The notes: generated by a model not told the origin, from the sequence alone. DNA of 64,000 nt from Thinopyrum elongatum (GCA_011799875.1 CM022299.1:353630526-353694525); one strand, 5' to 3'. Positions 43,027 through 55,852 are shown, counted from the stretch's first letter. Program-made: numbers and translations.

Positions 43027-44599
43027 TGATTGCTTGTATCTGCGTTGGTATTTCCCCGAAGAGGAGAGGATGATGCAGCACAGCAACGGTAAGTATTTCC
43101 CTCAGTTATGAAACCAAGGTTATCAATCCAGTAGGAGAACCAAGCATTACTATGTAAATGGTACCTGCACACAAAGAACAAATACTTGCAACCCAACGCG
43201 TAAGAGGGGTTGTCAATCCCTCCACGGTAAAAAGATAGATAAAATTGTATGAGATTGGATAAATAGATCTAGCGAAAACACAAAATAAAATAAGTAAAGA
43301 AAAAGTGCAGCAAGGTATTTTTGGGTTTTTGGAATAATAGATCTGAAAACAATATGATAAAAGATAGACCCAGGGGTCGTAGATTTCACTAGTGGCTTCT
43401 CTCGAGAAAATAGCATACGGTGGGTAAACAAATTACTGTTGGGCAATTGATAGAAGAGCAAATAATTATTACGATATCCAAGGCAATGATCAAGTATATA
43501 AGCATCACGTCCAAGATTAGTAGACCGACTCTTGCCTGCATCTACTACTATTACTCCACACATCAACCGCTATCCAGCATGCATCTAGTGTATTAAGTTC
43601 ATGGAGAAACGGAGCAATGCAATAAGAATGATGCCATAATGTAGACAAGATCTATTCATGTAGGAATAGACCCCATCTTTTTATCCTTAATAGCAATGAT
43701 ACATGCGTGCCTCGCTACCCCTTCTATCACTGGGTGAGGACACCACAAGATCGAACCCATCACAAAGCACCTCTTCCCATTGCAAGAAAAATCAATCTAG
43801 TTAGCCAAACCAAACAAAAGTTTCAGAGAAGAAATACGAGGCTATAACAATCATGCATATAAGAGATCAAAGAAAACTCAAATAATATTCATAGATAGAT
43901 CTGTTCATAAACTCGCACTTCATTGGATCCCAACAAACACACCACAAAAAGTCATTACATCAAATAGATCTCGAAGAACATTGTATTGTGAATCAAAAAG
44001 AGAGAAGAAGCAATCTAGCTACTGCCTACAGACTCGAGGTCTATGGTGAACTACTCACGCATCATCGGAGGAGCACCAATGAGGATGATGAACCCCTCCG
44101 TGGTCATGTTCCCCTCCGGCAGGGTGCCGGGATAGGGCTCTAGATTGGATCTCGTGGTTCTGGAACTTGCGGCGGCTGGAATTGTGTTTCGATGACTCTG
44201 CTAGGGTTTCTGGAATATCTGAGTATTTATAGAGCTGAGAGGCGGTGGAGGAGACCTCCGCGGGCCCCACCACCCATCAGGGTACGCCAGGGGCCTCTGG
44301 CGTGCCCAGGTAGGTGGTGGGCCCCACGTGTCTCCCCTCGTGCACTTCCTTGGCTCCCAAGTTGTCTTATGGGCTGAAAAAATCTCCAAAATGTTTCGCT
44401 GTGTTTGGACTCCGTTTGATATGGATATTCTGTGAAGTAAAAGACAAGCAAATAATAGCAACTGGCACTGGGCACTGTGTCAATAGGTTAGTCCCAAAAA
44501 ATGATATAAATTTGCTATAAAATGAATATAAAACATCCAAGAATGATAATATAACAGCATGGGACAATAAAAAATTATAGATACGTTGGAGACGTATCA
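43027..44599 (-). repeat. 3' LTR of Sabrina-like element S1
   Basis: 1,573 bp. On the reverse strand it starts TGATACGTCTCCAACG and ends CAAGCAATCA. A TATAAATA box lies at + coordinates 44,224-44,231 (reverse strand), followed by AGAAACCCTAGC about 20 bp later, which fixes the direction of transcription as reverse. Confidence 0.85.
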
Positions 44600-45529
44600 G
44601 CATCCCCAAACTTAATTCCTGCTCGTCCTCGAGTAGGTAAATGATTAAAACATATTTTTTGATGTGGAATGCTGCCTAACATGTTCATCACATATTCTTT
44701 TCTTTTGTAGCATGGACATTTGGACTTGTAGATGGTTCAAAGCAATAGTCTATAATTGACATGAAGACTTCAATACTCAAGCATATCAACAAGCAACCAT
44801 GTCTTTCAAAATATCAACACTAAAGAAAGCTATTCCTAGCCCATCATGCTCAATCATTGATCCATTCATAAAACACACTCGAATATTAGCTACATCCAAT
44901 GCTCAAGTATGATCATAGTGCTCCCTAGTTGGTGCTTTATAAGAGAAGATGGAGACTCGAATAAAAAGAAAAATTTGCATAAAAGTAAATAGATAGGCCT
45001 TCCGCAGAGGGAAGCAAAGATTTGTAGAGGTGCCAGAGCTCAAGGCTTAAATTGAGAGATAAAAAATATTTTGAGAGGCATGCTTTTCCCGTCAACGAAA
45101 ACGACCGAGTAGTTCCCAATACTTTCCATGCTAGATACATCATAGGCGGTTCCCAAACATAAAATAAAGTTTATTCCTTTTTCCACCATTCTTTCACAAT
45201 CCATTGCTAGTCATATCCACGGATGCCTTCCATACCAACACTTTCCAAGGAATTTATTATTTGACAACATAAAGTAAATTTCTTTTTCATTTTGGGACTG
45301 GGCATCCCTATTACCGCCACTCTCGTGCAATGACAAGTGAATAAACACTCATCTTGAGAATAACACGTCTAGCATGGAAAAATATTGGCCATCCCCTGCC
45401 GCTTCATGAGCGGGACGGGAACACAAAAAGGAAATTCATTTTGAAAAATAGAGTTGGCACATACAAATTTACTTAGAACGGCATGGAAATACCGCATATA
45501 GGTAGGTATGGTGGAATCATATGGCATAA
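44600..45529 (-). other. Non-coding internal region of S1, left part
   Basis: No frame of note. It aligns with 60,508-61,429 in S2 (GCTCGTCCTCGAGTAGGTAAATG, CCATCATGCTCAATCATTGATCC and many more shared words). Confidence 0.7.
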
Positions 45530-45534
45530 CTAGG

Positions 45535-45983
45535 TGAGGGAGTCATGGACTAAGGGGTCCTCGGGGCGACGGCCCATTGTACGTTGCCGGACTGGTGAAG
45601 CCGTATATTGGTAGGAGATCTATAAGCCGTGGTGTGCCCTCCAAGTCAAGAAGACGCAGTATCTCTTTAAACCCTTGTTGTAATCTATCTTCGGTAACCC
45701 TAACCCTATCGTTGTCTATATAAACCGAGGGTGGTAGTCATTAGGGTTAGAGCTACATTCATTACCTCATAGCCTTAGGGTTAGCTTATGCTTATCTCGA
45801 GGTAGATCTACTCTGTAAACCACATCGTACATCCAATATAATCAAGCAGGACATAGGGTATTACCTCTTCGAGAGGCCCCGAACCTGGGTAAACATTGTG
45901 TTCATCGTCCCTTGTTACCCATTGACCCTAGATCCACAGCTCGGGACCCCCTATCCCGAGGTCTGCCGGTTTTGACACCGACA
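45535..45983 (+). repeat. 5' LTR of Gypsy element 2
   Basis: 449 bp, starts TGAGGGAGTCATGGAC and ends GACACCGACA. TATATAAA box at 45,717-45,724. The following TTGGTGCTTTCATTGAGAG is the candidate primer-binding region. Confidence 0.9.
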
Positions 45984-46030
45984 TTGGTGCTTTCATTGAG
46001 AGTTCCAGTGTGAGATCGCCAGAAGAGTCG

Positions 46031-48475
46031 ATGGTTCAATTGGTTGATGGAGACCACACCCGTACCAAGGGCTTCATCACCCCTGGCCGCCTCCTCGTCT
46101 TCTGTGGCATATTAGTGCACGCCGATCCCACTAGTCGCCTCGACCAGATTAAAGGCTTCACCCCCATTGAAGTACTCGTTGGTTCAGGGGCGTCGACCCC
46201 AGGACCAGCGAACTCACAAAAATCTGGCATCTCTCAGAGTCTGGCCCTAAAGCCCGACTTCGACAGACCACCCGCAAGGTCTCCCGCCGAGTCACCGGAG
46301 TGCCTGGCACCCCCATGTGCCCAGCCGGCAGATCAGTTGGCAGGTCTATTCCGTGCAATGGGAATATCTGTTATCAGGCCCACGGCCTACGATCGGATCG
46401 GGCTTAAACCTGACGACCGAGAAATCAACACCCCTCCGGTCACGCACCTCGTCACCACAGTCAAAGAGGCCCAGGAGGGGCCACAGCCTTGTAAGCTATA
46501 GATGGTGTACACTCGAATCTCCAGCTCGGAGTCAGACACCAGCCCGGATGTACGTCCGGACATAACCCCCAGCACAAGTCCCGGCCTCGAGCCTATCCGG
46601 CCGCACACCAGTTCGGATCCGAGCCCTGTGCGGTCAGAACCAGACATTACTCACACACCCATCAAGGATAGTCCGGGTCCGCGGTAGGAGGGAATTCTCG
46701 AAATTTTCCCGCCCGCCCACCACACGAAATACTCTCCGGATTTGGGAAACCCAGACATATGGGACCTCATGTACGTCAAACAGCTGCCAAACGAGACAGT
46801 CCACCATTATTGGGCTAGATTTCTCCTGGTAAAGAACAGGATGGCACCCTGTTGTGACAAAGAAATAATTAAGGGACAAATGCATTTTTGCCCCTAGTTG
46901 GAACCTACCCATGGGGTTTGTCCTTACTTTTCGACTCTGCTTAGTTTTGCCCTTAGATTTGCCTCCGAGGTCGCCCGAATGCCCTTTGACCATTTGACCA
47001 ATACTTTGAAAATTCGTATCAAATTCATATGAACTCGAAAAAATGCAAATAAGATATCAAAATGTTCAGGTAAACATTACCTTTATGTGCATGTCATTTG
47101 CATTCAGGAAAAAAGTACCGTTTAAACTACCCAAGGTTATTAATGTTATTTACATTATTAAAAATATAAAGGAATAAACAATACTTTTTCATGAACAAAA
47201 AATACATGTAAATGTAGGTGATGTTTTCTGAACAACCTCATATCTTATGTGCATTTTTCCTAGTTCATATCAACTTGTTATGAAGTTTCAAAATAATGGT
47301 CAAAGTTGTTTGAACATTCATAACAAGTTGATATGAACTCAAGAAAATGCAAATAAGATATCGGGATGTTCAGAAAACATCACCTACATTTGCATGTAAT
47401 TTTATTCATGAAAAAATATTGTTTATCCCTTTTCATTTTTAATTATGTTAATGCCATTAATAACCTCGGGCAGTTTAAACGGTGCTTTTTTCCTGAATGC
47501 AAATTATATGCATAAAAAGGTAATGTTTATCTGAACACTTTGATATCTTATTCACATTTTTCTAAGTTCATATGAAATTGTTATGAATTTTCAAAGTATT
47601 GGTCAAACGGTCAAAGGGCATTCGGGTGACCTCGAGGGCAAATCTAAGGGTAAAACTGAGCAGAGTGGAAAAGTAAGGGCAAAACCCATGGGTAGGTTCT
47701 AACTAGGGGAAAAAATGCAATTGTCCCAATAATTAAAGCCTTCCAGTTTAACTGTAGGGACGAGGGCCTCTTAAACGCCCTCGCGCGTCGCCAAATTCAA
47801 AGCTTCACCGGACTATCAGACATGGTACGCAAATATTGCGCCATGGAGAACACGTGGAGGGCGCAACAGCTGAACATGGGGCCACAGCCCGCCGTGCATC
47901 TTGGAAGGCCTCGCCTTAAACGGGCTTACACAAATCGGTCACCGAAGCGCGAGCCTAATGAAAAGAAAACTAGGCCCAGATCGGTGTTAGACGAGTTGCT
48001 AGATAAACCATGCCCAATACATTCGGTCTTGCTAGATGCAAACCCAACCCACAGATTTCGAGCCTGTTGGATGGTAAGACAAGTGGCCAAATATGGCGAG
48101 CCAATCCTGGGCCTTACACCCCCAGATAAACAGTCCTCGGCTTCACCACAGGAGCACAATGTCCTTATGGCATACGAGACATTCGCCTCAAACAATAAAA
48201 GGAAAAAGGCTCTTCGAGAGCTCAATCAAATATATCAAGTGACGGACGCACAGCCATGGGCGACCACGCCTATCACCTTCAACAAGAAGGACAAGCCAAC
48301 CCCCCGTAACAACCACGCACCGGCCGCACTAGTCCTTGACCCCATTGTCAACGGTTTCCGGCTGACTAAAGTGCTGATGGACAGAGGCAGCGGCCTCAAC
48401 CTCATTTATGAGGATACTCTAGACAAAATGCAGTTCAATAAATCTTGCATCGAACGCAGTCATACCACATTCTGA
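46031..48475 (+). pseudogene. gag: gag and gag-protease junction of Gypsy element 2, split by a foldback element
   Basis: The frame beginning near the ATG at 46,031 is Pro/Ser-rich, with stops at TAG 46,499 and TAG 46,685. It passes into gag core sequence (YVKQLPNETVHHYWARFLL near 46,770) that is cut at 46,872 by the foldback transposon. Gag resumes at 47,737 with ARRQIQSFTGLSDMVRKYC. A zinc-knuckle-like CPIHS...HRFRACWMVRQ lies near 48,010-48,090. The protease motif reads VLMDRGSG (codons at about 48,371-48,394), with AGA where the element 1 motif has Gly (DGG), so the active site is damaged. TGA at 48,473 ends this frame. Confidence 0.75.
46873..47727. mobile_element. 855-bp foldback (Mutator-type) element with 9-bp target duplication
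   Basis: The two halves are long inverted copies of each other: the start GGGACAAATGCATTTTTGCCCC is inverse to the end GGGGAAAAAATGCAATTGTCCC. Pairing continues through GACCTCG/CGAGGTC-like, CATATGAACT/AGTTCATATG, GATATC, CATCACCTACATTTGCATGT and AACAAGTTGATATGAACT to a centre near 47,300. AATAATTAA lies on both sides (46,864-46,872 and 47,728-47,736). A 9-bp duplication points to the Mutator superfamily. It has no open frame. It sits inside gag of element 2 and so is younger than that insertion. Confidence 0.9.
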
Positions 48476-51400
48476 CGTATAATACCCGGAAGGGAGGCAC
48501 ACTGCTCGGGACGCGTAACCCTGGACGTTGTGTTCGGTACACCCGACAACTATAGATCCGAACCCTTACTATTTCACATTGTGCCCTTCCATAGCGGATA
48601 CCACGCCCTTCTAGGACGTGAGGCATTCTCAAGATTTCAAGCCATCTACATTACGGGTATATGAAACTCAAGATGCCAGGGCCCAACGGGGTGATCTCTC
48701 TTAAAAGCGACCCGAGCAAAGCCTTGCGAGCCGAAAATAAGATGGCATCCCTCGCCCTAGAGGCACTATCCGAAGCCCTCGCGGCCGAAGAGTTGACAAC
48801 GCTACGCACTACAGTCGACAGGGACGACGTGGTTCTCAGTAAAAGACAAAAACCCACATCATTCAAGCCAGCGAACGAAATAGTTAAATTTCAAGTGTAC
48901 CCAACAGATCCCAATAAAACGGCATCCATAGGAGCACAGCTGGACCCCGCAGTCGACGAGGTGCTAAGGACCTTCCTGCGTGAAAATTGGGAAATATTTG
49001 CCTGGCACCCATCAGATATGCCAGGAATCCCACGAAGGCTAGCAGAGCACAACCTCAATATTTTAAAAGGCTTCAAGCCAGTGAAACAAATCCTGCACCG
49101 ATTTTCCAAACCCAAACAGCAGGCCATGGGCGAAGAGCTGGCAAAACTGCTAGAGGCTGGATTCATGCGCGAGATCAAGCACCCCGAGTGGTTAGCAAAT
49201 CTGGTTATGGTACCCAAGAAGGGTAGGTCCTGGCGGCTCTGCGTCAACTTCAAAGACCTCAACAAAGCTTGCCCTAAGGATCGGTTCCCTCTGCCAAGGA
49301 TAGACCAGATCATCGATGCCACCGCCGGACACGACTCCTTCTGCTTCCTTGACGCATACTCCGGATACCATCAGATCAAGATGAAGGAATCCGATCAGGC
49401 AGCAACCGCATTCATCACCCCCTACGGCCCCTTCTGCTTCAACACCATGCCGTTCGGACTAAAAAATGCGGGAGCCACATACCAGCGCATGATTCAAACA
49501 TGCCTCAAAAACCAAATTGGCAGAACAGTTGAGGCATACGTGGACGACGTGGTTGTCAAAACCAAACACATCGACCAACTAATAGACGACCTACGCCAAA
49601 CCTTCGACAACCTGCGGGCCTACGACATACGGCTCAACCCGGAGAAATGTGTCTTCGGGGTCCCCGCCAGAAAGCTACTCGGATTCATAGTTTCCCATAG
49701 AGGAATCGAAGCCAATCCGGCCAAAATTAGAGCGCTATCTCAGCTCGCAATACCAACAGAGCTTAAGCATGTCCAAAAGCTAGCGGGATGCGTGGCCGCC
49801 TTGAGCCGCTTCATATCCCGCCTCAGAGAAAAGGCATTGCCACTCTACAAACTGCTTAAAAAGGCCAAGAACTTCCAGTGGACAGATGAAGCAACCATGG
49901 CACTCGAGGAGATTAAAACACTCCTCACCGGTAACCCTATCTTCGCCGCACCCGGCATCGGCGAACCCATACTACTATACATTTCAGCCACCAATTAGGT
50001 GGTCAGCGCGGTGCTCATCGTAGAGTGGGAATCTGAGGGCCACAAGTTCCAAGTCCAGAAGCTGGTCTACTACATGTCCGAAGTGCTTACGCCATGCAAA
50101 TCATGATACCCGCACTATCAAAAGACAGCTTACATGGTCTTCATGGCATCTCGAAAGCAACGTCATTACTTTCAAGAATGTTCAGTCACAGTGGCATCAG
50201 AGGTCCCTTTGAACGATATAATCAATAACAGGGATGCCACAGGCTACATCACCAAATAGGCCATCGAGCTTCTCCCCTTCGAGATAACATATAAGCCACG
50301 CCGAGCCATTAAATCACAGGTACTGACCGATTTCATAGCCGAATGGACTGAGGCCGAACAACCCCGAGAGTACTCTACATACTCACACTGGACAATGTAC
50401 TTCGACGGCTCAAAGATGTTAGCCGGACTAGGGCCTGGGGTCATCCTAATCTCCCCCATGGGCGACACTGTTCGGTACGTCCTCCAAATAATGTACACGG
50501 ACTCCAACAATGCAGCCAAATACGAAGCACTACTGCACGGTCTTCGCATGGCCGCATCAATGGGCGTGCAGCGCCTCGAGGTAAGGGGAGATTCAAACTT
50601 GGCGATCTCATAAGTCAACGGCAACGTTGACGCCAAAGACCCCAAGATGGCGGCATATAGAAACGCGGTCCTCCGAATATCAGCTCGATTTGAGGGCCTA
50701 GAATTTCACCATGTGCTAGAGACAGCAATCAAGCAGCCGACGTCCTCGCCCGCATGGGCGCCAAGCGTGACCCGGTTCCCAAAAACACCTTCCTCGAGCG
50801 GCTTTTTAAGCCCTCCGTTGTGTGGTAGGATGACACCACTGGTACACTATCCAACGAGCCCGCCCACAACACCTCGCCCGAAAATGAACAAGAAGATCAC
50901 ATCATCGACGGCTCCGCGCTCGAGGAAACGCCTTCCGCACATGAGGTAATGGCCGTAATCCCACCCTGGACAGAACCCCTGCTAGCCTACCTCACACAAC
51001 ATCAGCTTCCGGAGGATCAAACCGAAGCACGATGCATAGTTCGCCACTCTAAAGCATACAAGGTCCATGAGGGTGAACTCTATAGGAAGAGTACCACAGG
51101 AGTTTTACAAAGGTGCATCTCCGAAGAAGAGGGGTAGCAGCTCTTGGCAGACAGACAAGCGGGCATGGGCAGACACCACGCGGCAGCTCGGGCCCTGGTC
51201 AGCAAAGCTTTTCGAGCAGGTTTTTCTGGCTTACCGCCCGTGAAGATGCCCGGACACTAGTCCAACATTGCGTCGAATGCCAGCTATTCGCAAATCAAAG
51301 CCACATGCCCCCCACAACTCTTCGGACGATAACGATCTCATGGCCTTTTGCGGTCTGGGGTCTCGACATGGTCGGGCCACTCAAAGGGGGGACAAACAAA

Positions 51401-52197
51401 AAGAAGTACTTATTGGTCATGGTCGACAAATTCACCAAGTGGATCGAGGCAAGACCCATCACTTCGGCAGATCTGGACCAGTCGTCAACTTCTTATCCGA
51501 TGTCGTACACCGTTATGATGTCCCCCACAGCATAATTACCGATAATGGTACCAGCTTCACCTCCCAGGAAGTTAAAGACTGGTGCGGCAAAATGGGCATC
51601 AAGCTCGATTACGCCTCGGTGTACCACCCACAGACCAACGGGCAGGTCGAACGAGCCAATGGACTCATCATGAGCGGCATTAAGTCTCGCCTAGTTCGAT
51701 CCCTTGAACAATCAGACTACCATTGGGTCAAGGAACTCGATTCCGTACTATGGGGGTTGCACACTACTCCTAATCGGTCAACCGGATACATACCATTTTT
51801 TATGGTATACAGTGCCGAAGCAGTTCTCCCATGCGACCTTATCCATGACGCGCCTAGAGGGCGCATGTACGAAGAAAAGGAAGCCGAGCTCGATCAGCAG
51901 GATGATCTGGACGCTCTGGAAGAAGAGCGAGACATAGCTCGAGCTCGGTCCGTGTTCTATCAGCAGCAAGCATGACATTACCACAACCGTGAAGTCCGGG
52001 CAAAGACATACAACGTGCGAGACCTAGTCCTCCGACTCCCTGAAAAACAGAAGAATAAACTATCACCTAAATGGGAGGGTTCGTACATCATCGATGAAGT
52101 ACTCATAGGAGGAGAGTATCGTCTTTGCCGCCTGTTCAACGACGGCCTCGAGCCGAACCCGTGGAACGCAGCAAGGCTGCGGTGTTTTTACGCCTGA
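48476..52197 (+). pseudogene. pol: pol of Gypsy element 2 (protease end, RT, RNase H, integrase), disrupted
   Basis: Protease C-terminal sequence (HALLGREAFSRF) is followed by a one-base shift near 48,645. From 48,661 a frame of 445 codons holds most of the reverse transcriptase: WRLCVNFKDLNKACP near 49,230, FLDAYSGYHQIKM near 49,344, YVDD at 49,537-49,548 and the thumb (KLAGCVAALSRFISRL). It ends at TAG 49,996. Further stops: TGA 50,104, TAG 50,257, TAA 50,611, TGA 51,973. RNase H: MYFDGSKMLAGLGPG near 50,395. The frame then shifts several times between about 50,720 and 51,540. Integrase: LDMVGP near 51,362, ITDNGTSF near 51,535, QVERANG near 51,640 and a chromodomain-less C-terminus ending at TGA 52,195. 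Same enzyme order as element 1. Confidence 0.85.
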
Positions 52198-52998
52198 GTC
52201 CGACATAAATTTTCGCCTTTTCTTTCTTTTTATTTTTTTACCCTTTTTCTATCTTTCGCCGTGGTGCTAGTTCGGCTAAACCGAACCATGCCAAGCTCAT
52301 ACTATATACACCATTAAATGTAATACCCAGCTTTGCTTGGCGGCTCCCTTATAAGAGCCTAACATATGTATAAATCGCATTCGTCCTGATTACATCCTTC
52401 TCATACTTGTTAAGCTAACATATGCACTTGTTTGACTTAAGATCTTTGCGAAGCCAGGTTGCCTGGCTCCTGTGGTTACCCCTACGTTCCCGATTGTTCG
52501 GCTAGGGAGTAAAGGGAGCACCTCTGTGATTGTTACGACCGGGCCATCCGGGACCATACCTCAGACGGGTGAAGCCGAAAGCTAGCGTTCTTACAGAATA
52601 CAATAAGTCGGCCTACGGGAAGTGAATATAGCCTCGCGCTTATCACCAAGGTTTTTTCGCACCAATTGGTTTCCGTTGATCTTACGTAAGGATTATCTTT
52701 CTACCTGAAGAAAGGAACCCTTGGAGGAACTATTTTCACCAGAAGATGTTTCTTACGTCAAACAGTAAGATAACATCGTTCTCCGCACATGTTTCATCTG
52801 TTTAAACCAGATGGCCGGATTGCCTCGTTCCCGAAGAGTTGCCTTGTTTTCCATGGCACATCGTACGGAACACTTCCCGATCTATGATTGGGGAGGTAGA
52901 AGCCGATGGCCGGCTAAGACAACATTCTTTAAAAAAAAATAAGAGCACAGATTTAGCACGGTCAACGTAAAGTACATAGATACATAGAATTGACAAAA
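52198..52998. other. Spacer between convergent pol and antisense gene, element 2
   Basis: A T-rich run (52,212-52,250) follows pol. No frame seen. No tandem array like the one in element 1 is present. Confidence 0.5.
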
Positions 52999-55773
52999 TT
53001 ACTCCTTCTCGACATTGTCTATCAATTGCTCTAACGCACAATCCTTTTGAGAATAGCGAGCGGCTTGCATCACGTCATCATACACCAAGCTTAGTGGTAT
53101 CTCTTGGCCGTTAGGGCCCATGGGACCAACCCGGGCCATATGCACCGGGTCTAGCTTGGTGAAGCGGGTCTTTACCATAGCCCACGCCTCGCGCGCTCCT
53201 TCTCGATAGGCCGAGATCTTCCATAATTCAAACCTTTGTTGAGCCCCTTTAAAGCAACTAGCTAGTTCGGCCATACTCTCTGGTGGCGCATCTGACGGCC
53301 ATAACACCTTCGCCATGCTCTTCATGGCTTTCCTGGCCTTTTCATAGGACTTCGACAGTTCCTTTAGAAGGTTCCCGTCATAAGTGCTTACTTCTTCCTT
53401 AGGCCGCCCAGTCAGGAGACCAAACAAGCAGGTGTTGCACATCATCATTAACACATCAATGACACTTGTCAATAGCACGGTATGATCAATACTTACCGAA
53501 TATGCCACCTTTTAGCTTCAGGCTTTCCTCTGCGGTTTGGGCCAGCTGAGTTCTCAAACTTTTGATTTCCTTGGCTTGCCGTTGATTTTCTGCCTTGAGC
53601 TCATTTTTCTCCTCCTGACTTCGCGTCAGTACTCATTTACAAGCCTCCAGATCCCTCCGCAGCTCACTTACAGCTCCCGCGGCTGTACGAAGAATACAAT
53701 GTTAATGCTTAGCATACAATGTATACCTACAAAAGCAGTCTTTCCTACTCACCAGACAATTCGCTGCTAGCTTTTTGAGCCACATCCAGTTCGGCCTTGG
53801 CTTCGACCAATTGTGTCCGACTCACTTCGAGGTCCTCGGACAGCTTTTTGTTCTGCTCTCTTGCGGCCTACAACAACAATATCATTATACACCCTTAACT
53901 CGGCTGTCCCGCCCGAATTAAGGCTTGGGGGCTAGTTGGTTAGGGAACAATATCTGCTTTTAAGCTTTATACCTACACCTTGGTGGCAAATAGACCGGCA
54001 ATCCCATCAAGACCTGTCTGGGCCGCTCCAAGGTACGCATCCACCAGATTAAAAGCATTAAATTCTTCTTCTGCAAAGGTCGTATGACGTAAAGTCTCCC
54101 TCCGGCAGTGATGGTTCATTACGCTCTCAACCTCAGAATTAGTGACCGAAACATCATCGGAGTCCGCCGAAGGTACACCAGCTGCCGCGTGTTCGGAGGA
54201 GGCTCTTGCTTGTGCTGAAGACCTGAGACCGAAGTTGCGGTTCGGCGCATCCGGGTGATCTTCGGATTGGTGTAGGGGCATACGCCTTCTGCAGAATTGA
54301 GCAAGCTCTAATAAGAAAGTGCCAACGGCAACCCTCGCTGCAATTCCAAAATTTGTTACCTTTGGGCCGAGGGGGCAGGTGCCCCCACCTCGACGGAAGC
54401 TTTCCGCTTTGATCTTCCATCAAGGGCCGAAGCTGGCACGGTCCGCACCCCTCCTGAGACATTCTTGCGCATAGCGCGGCGACCCTTGGGAGTAGAAGTC
54501 AGCACGTGGGGGGTGGCGCGAGACAAGCGCCCTGTTCGGGAGATGGTCATCTTTTCACTTACTGTGGAAGAGGGAAGAGCCCCGGGGTGATCGGCTGTTA
54601 CAACCACTTTGCCGCCATCAAGGCCCTCCTGGTAGAACACCCCATCTTCAAATTCGATTGACGTCTCTGGGTCGTCATGATACCCCAGATCACCGTCATG
54701 AGAGTGATTCTCTGGTTGAGGAGGAGGACAACTAATGGACGCAACCTGACACCTCCATCCCTGTTCAAGTAGCAATCAGTAAGAATTCTGCGTGGTCTGT
54801 GGGCTCAAAATAATGTATTGTGGCTTACCCAGTCCGCCGGATTGTATCCGGAGTAGCCTTCTCGAATACTCATGTGAGCGAACTCTGCTTTGTCTCCCTT
54901 GAAGAGATCGGCTAGTATTTTAGCTAGGGCTGCCTTGTTGTCTGGCCCTTGTCGCTGGTGACGTGTCACATCGTTGGTCCCCTTATAGCACCATAAAGGG
55001 TGACCCCGCTGTTGGAGGGGTTGCACGCATCGGGAAATGGCGATAGCCATAACTTCGACCATGGTCAGCTTGCTGCTAGTTAGCAGCCTGATCTTGGCCG
55101 ACAGCGCACGCACTTCTTCGCTGTCCTATTGGGAAGGACCACTAGGCCGCCAGTTGTACCGCTTTTTAGGCGGGTCATTTGAATATTCGGGTAGCCCTTG
55201 CCAAATTGGATCGGTGAGGGGAACATCTTCAATATAAAACCACTCCGAAGTCCATCCTTCGGGATCTTTCTGTGGGGTCCCGATTGGGTACCCTGTCCCA
55301 GCTATTCGCCATACTTCAGCACCGCCTACCTCAAATATAGATCCCTCATGAAGGCGAGGGACAAGACAGAAATACTTCTTCCACAAGTCAAAGTGGGGCT
55401 CGCAACTCAGAAATATCTCGCACAAGGCTATAAAGCCGAAAATGTGCAATATGGGCCCCGGGGTGAGATTGTGGAGCTGGATCCCATAGAACTCTAGAAG
55501 ACCCCGTAGAAAGAGATGAATAGGAAAACCCAAACCTCTTAGAAGGAAGGGCACGAGACATACCCTCTCCTCCTTGCTTGGGGCGGGGGAGTTCTCGGCA
55601 AGGGCGCAACCATCAATGGAGATGAGACTGGCGCGGATTGGGACTAGATCGACCGGAGGGAGGAAGCGCTGCGTCTGTAGGCGACTCAGCTGGATATGCG
55701 AGACCGAACAGCTCGACCAATCGCCTCGGAGTGGGCCGTGAGGGTGCGAGGAGGAACCTGGGATATCGGCCAT
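52999..55773 (-). pseudogene. Antisense spliced ORF of Tat-type element 2 (PF04195-like N-terminus, coiled coil)
   Basis: The ATG at 55,773 on the reverse strand opens a long exon to a TGG|GTAAGCC donor near 54,830, with one in-frame TGA at 55,126. It carries the PF04195-like domain (FLLRGLGFPIHLFLRGLLEF; ILHIFGFIALCEIFLSCEPH; GWTSEWFYIEDVPL). A second exon after a TTGAACAG acceptor (about 54,761) is Pro/Ser/Lys-rich and ends at a GTAACA donor near 54,360. Further exons encode acidic sequence (about 54,290-53,980), coiled-coil segments (about 53,870-53,520: SEDLEVSRTQLVEAKAELD) and a helical C-terminal domain (AKVLWPSDAPPESMAELASC) ending at TAA 52,999. The order matches element 1's antisense gene. 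This is the best-preserved of the three copies. Confidence 0.75.
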
Positions 55774-55843
55774 GACTTTGGAGAATTTTTTCGGTGTCGT
55801 TCTTGGCGAAGGGGGAGGTAAATGTTCTCAGCACCTTCTAGAT

Positions 55844-55852
55844 CTATAAATA
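55844..55852 (-). promoter_or_regulatory. TATA-like motif upstream of the antisense ORF, element 2
   Basis: TATTTATAG on the reverse strand lies about 70 bp upstream of the ATG at 55,773. It is a weaker TATA match than in elements 1 and 3. Confidence 0.35.

Noticed and set aside
42954..43566. Reverse-strand frames of 80-117 codons at the S1 LTR edge, repeated at 58,511-58,972
   Set aside because: LTR sequence; repeated occurrence reflects LTR homology, not a gene.
44201..44475. Short frames in the S1 LTR near its TATA box (and equivalents at 60,109-60,428)
   Set aside because: Occur in LTR sequence, not conserved between S1 and S2 as a protein.
46873..47727. Considered as two separate inverted genes or a miRNA precursor
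   Set aside because: No frames; precise ends and 9-bp duplication mark it as a transposon, though it could still yield small RNAs.
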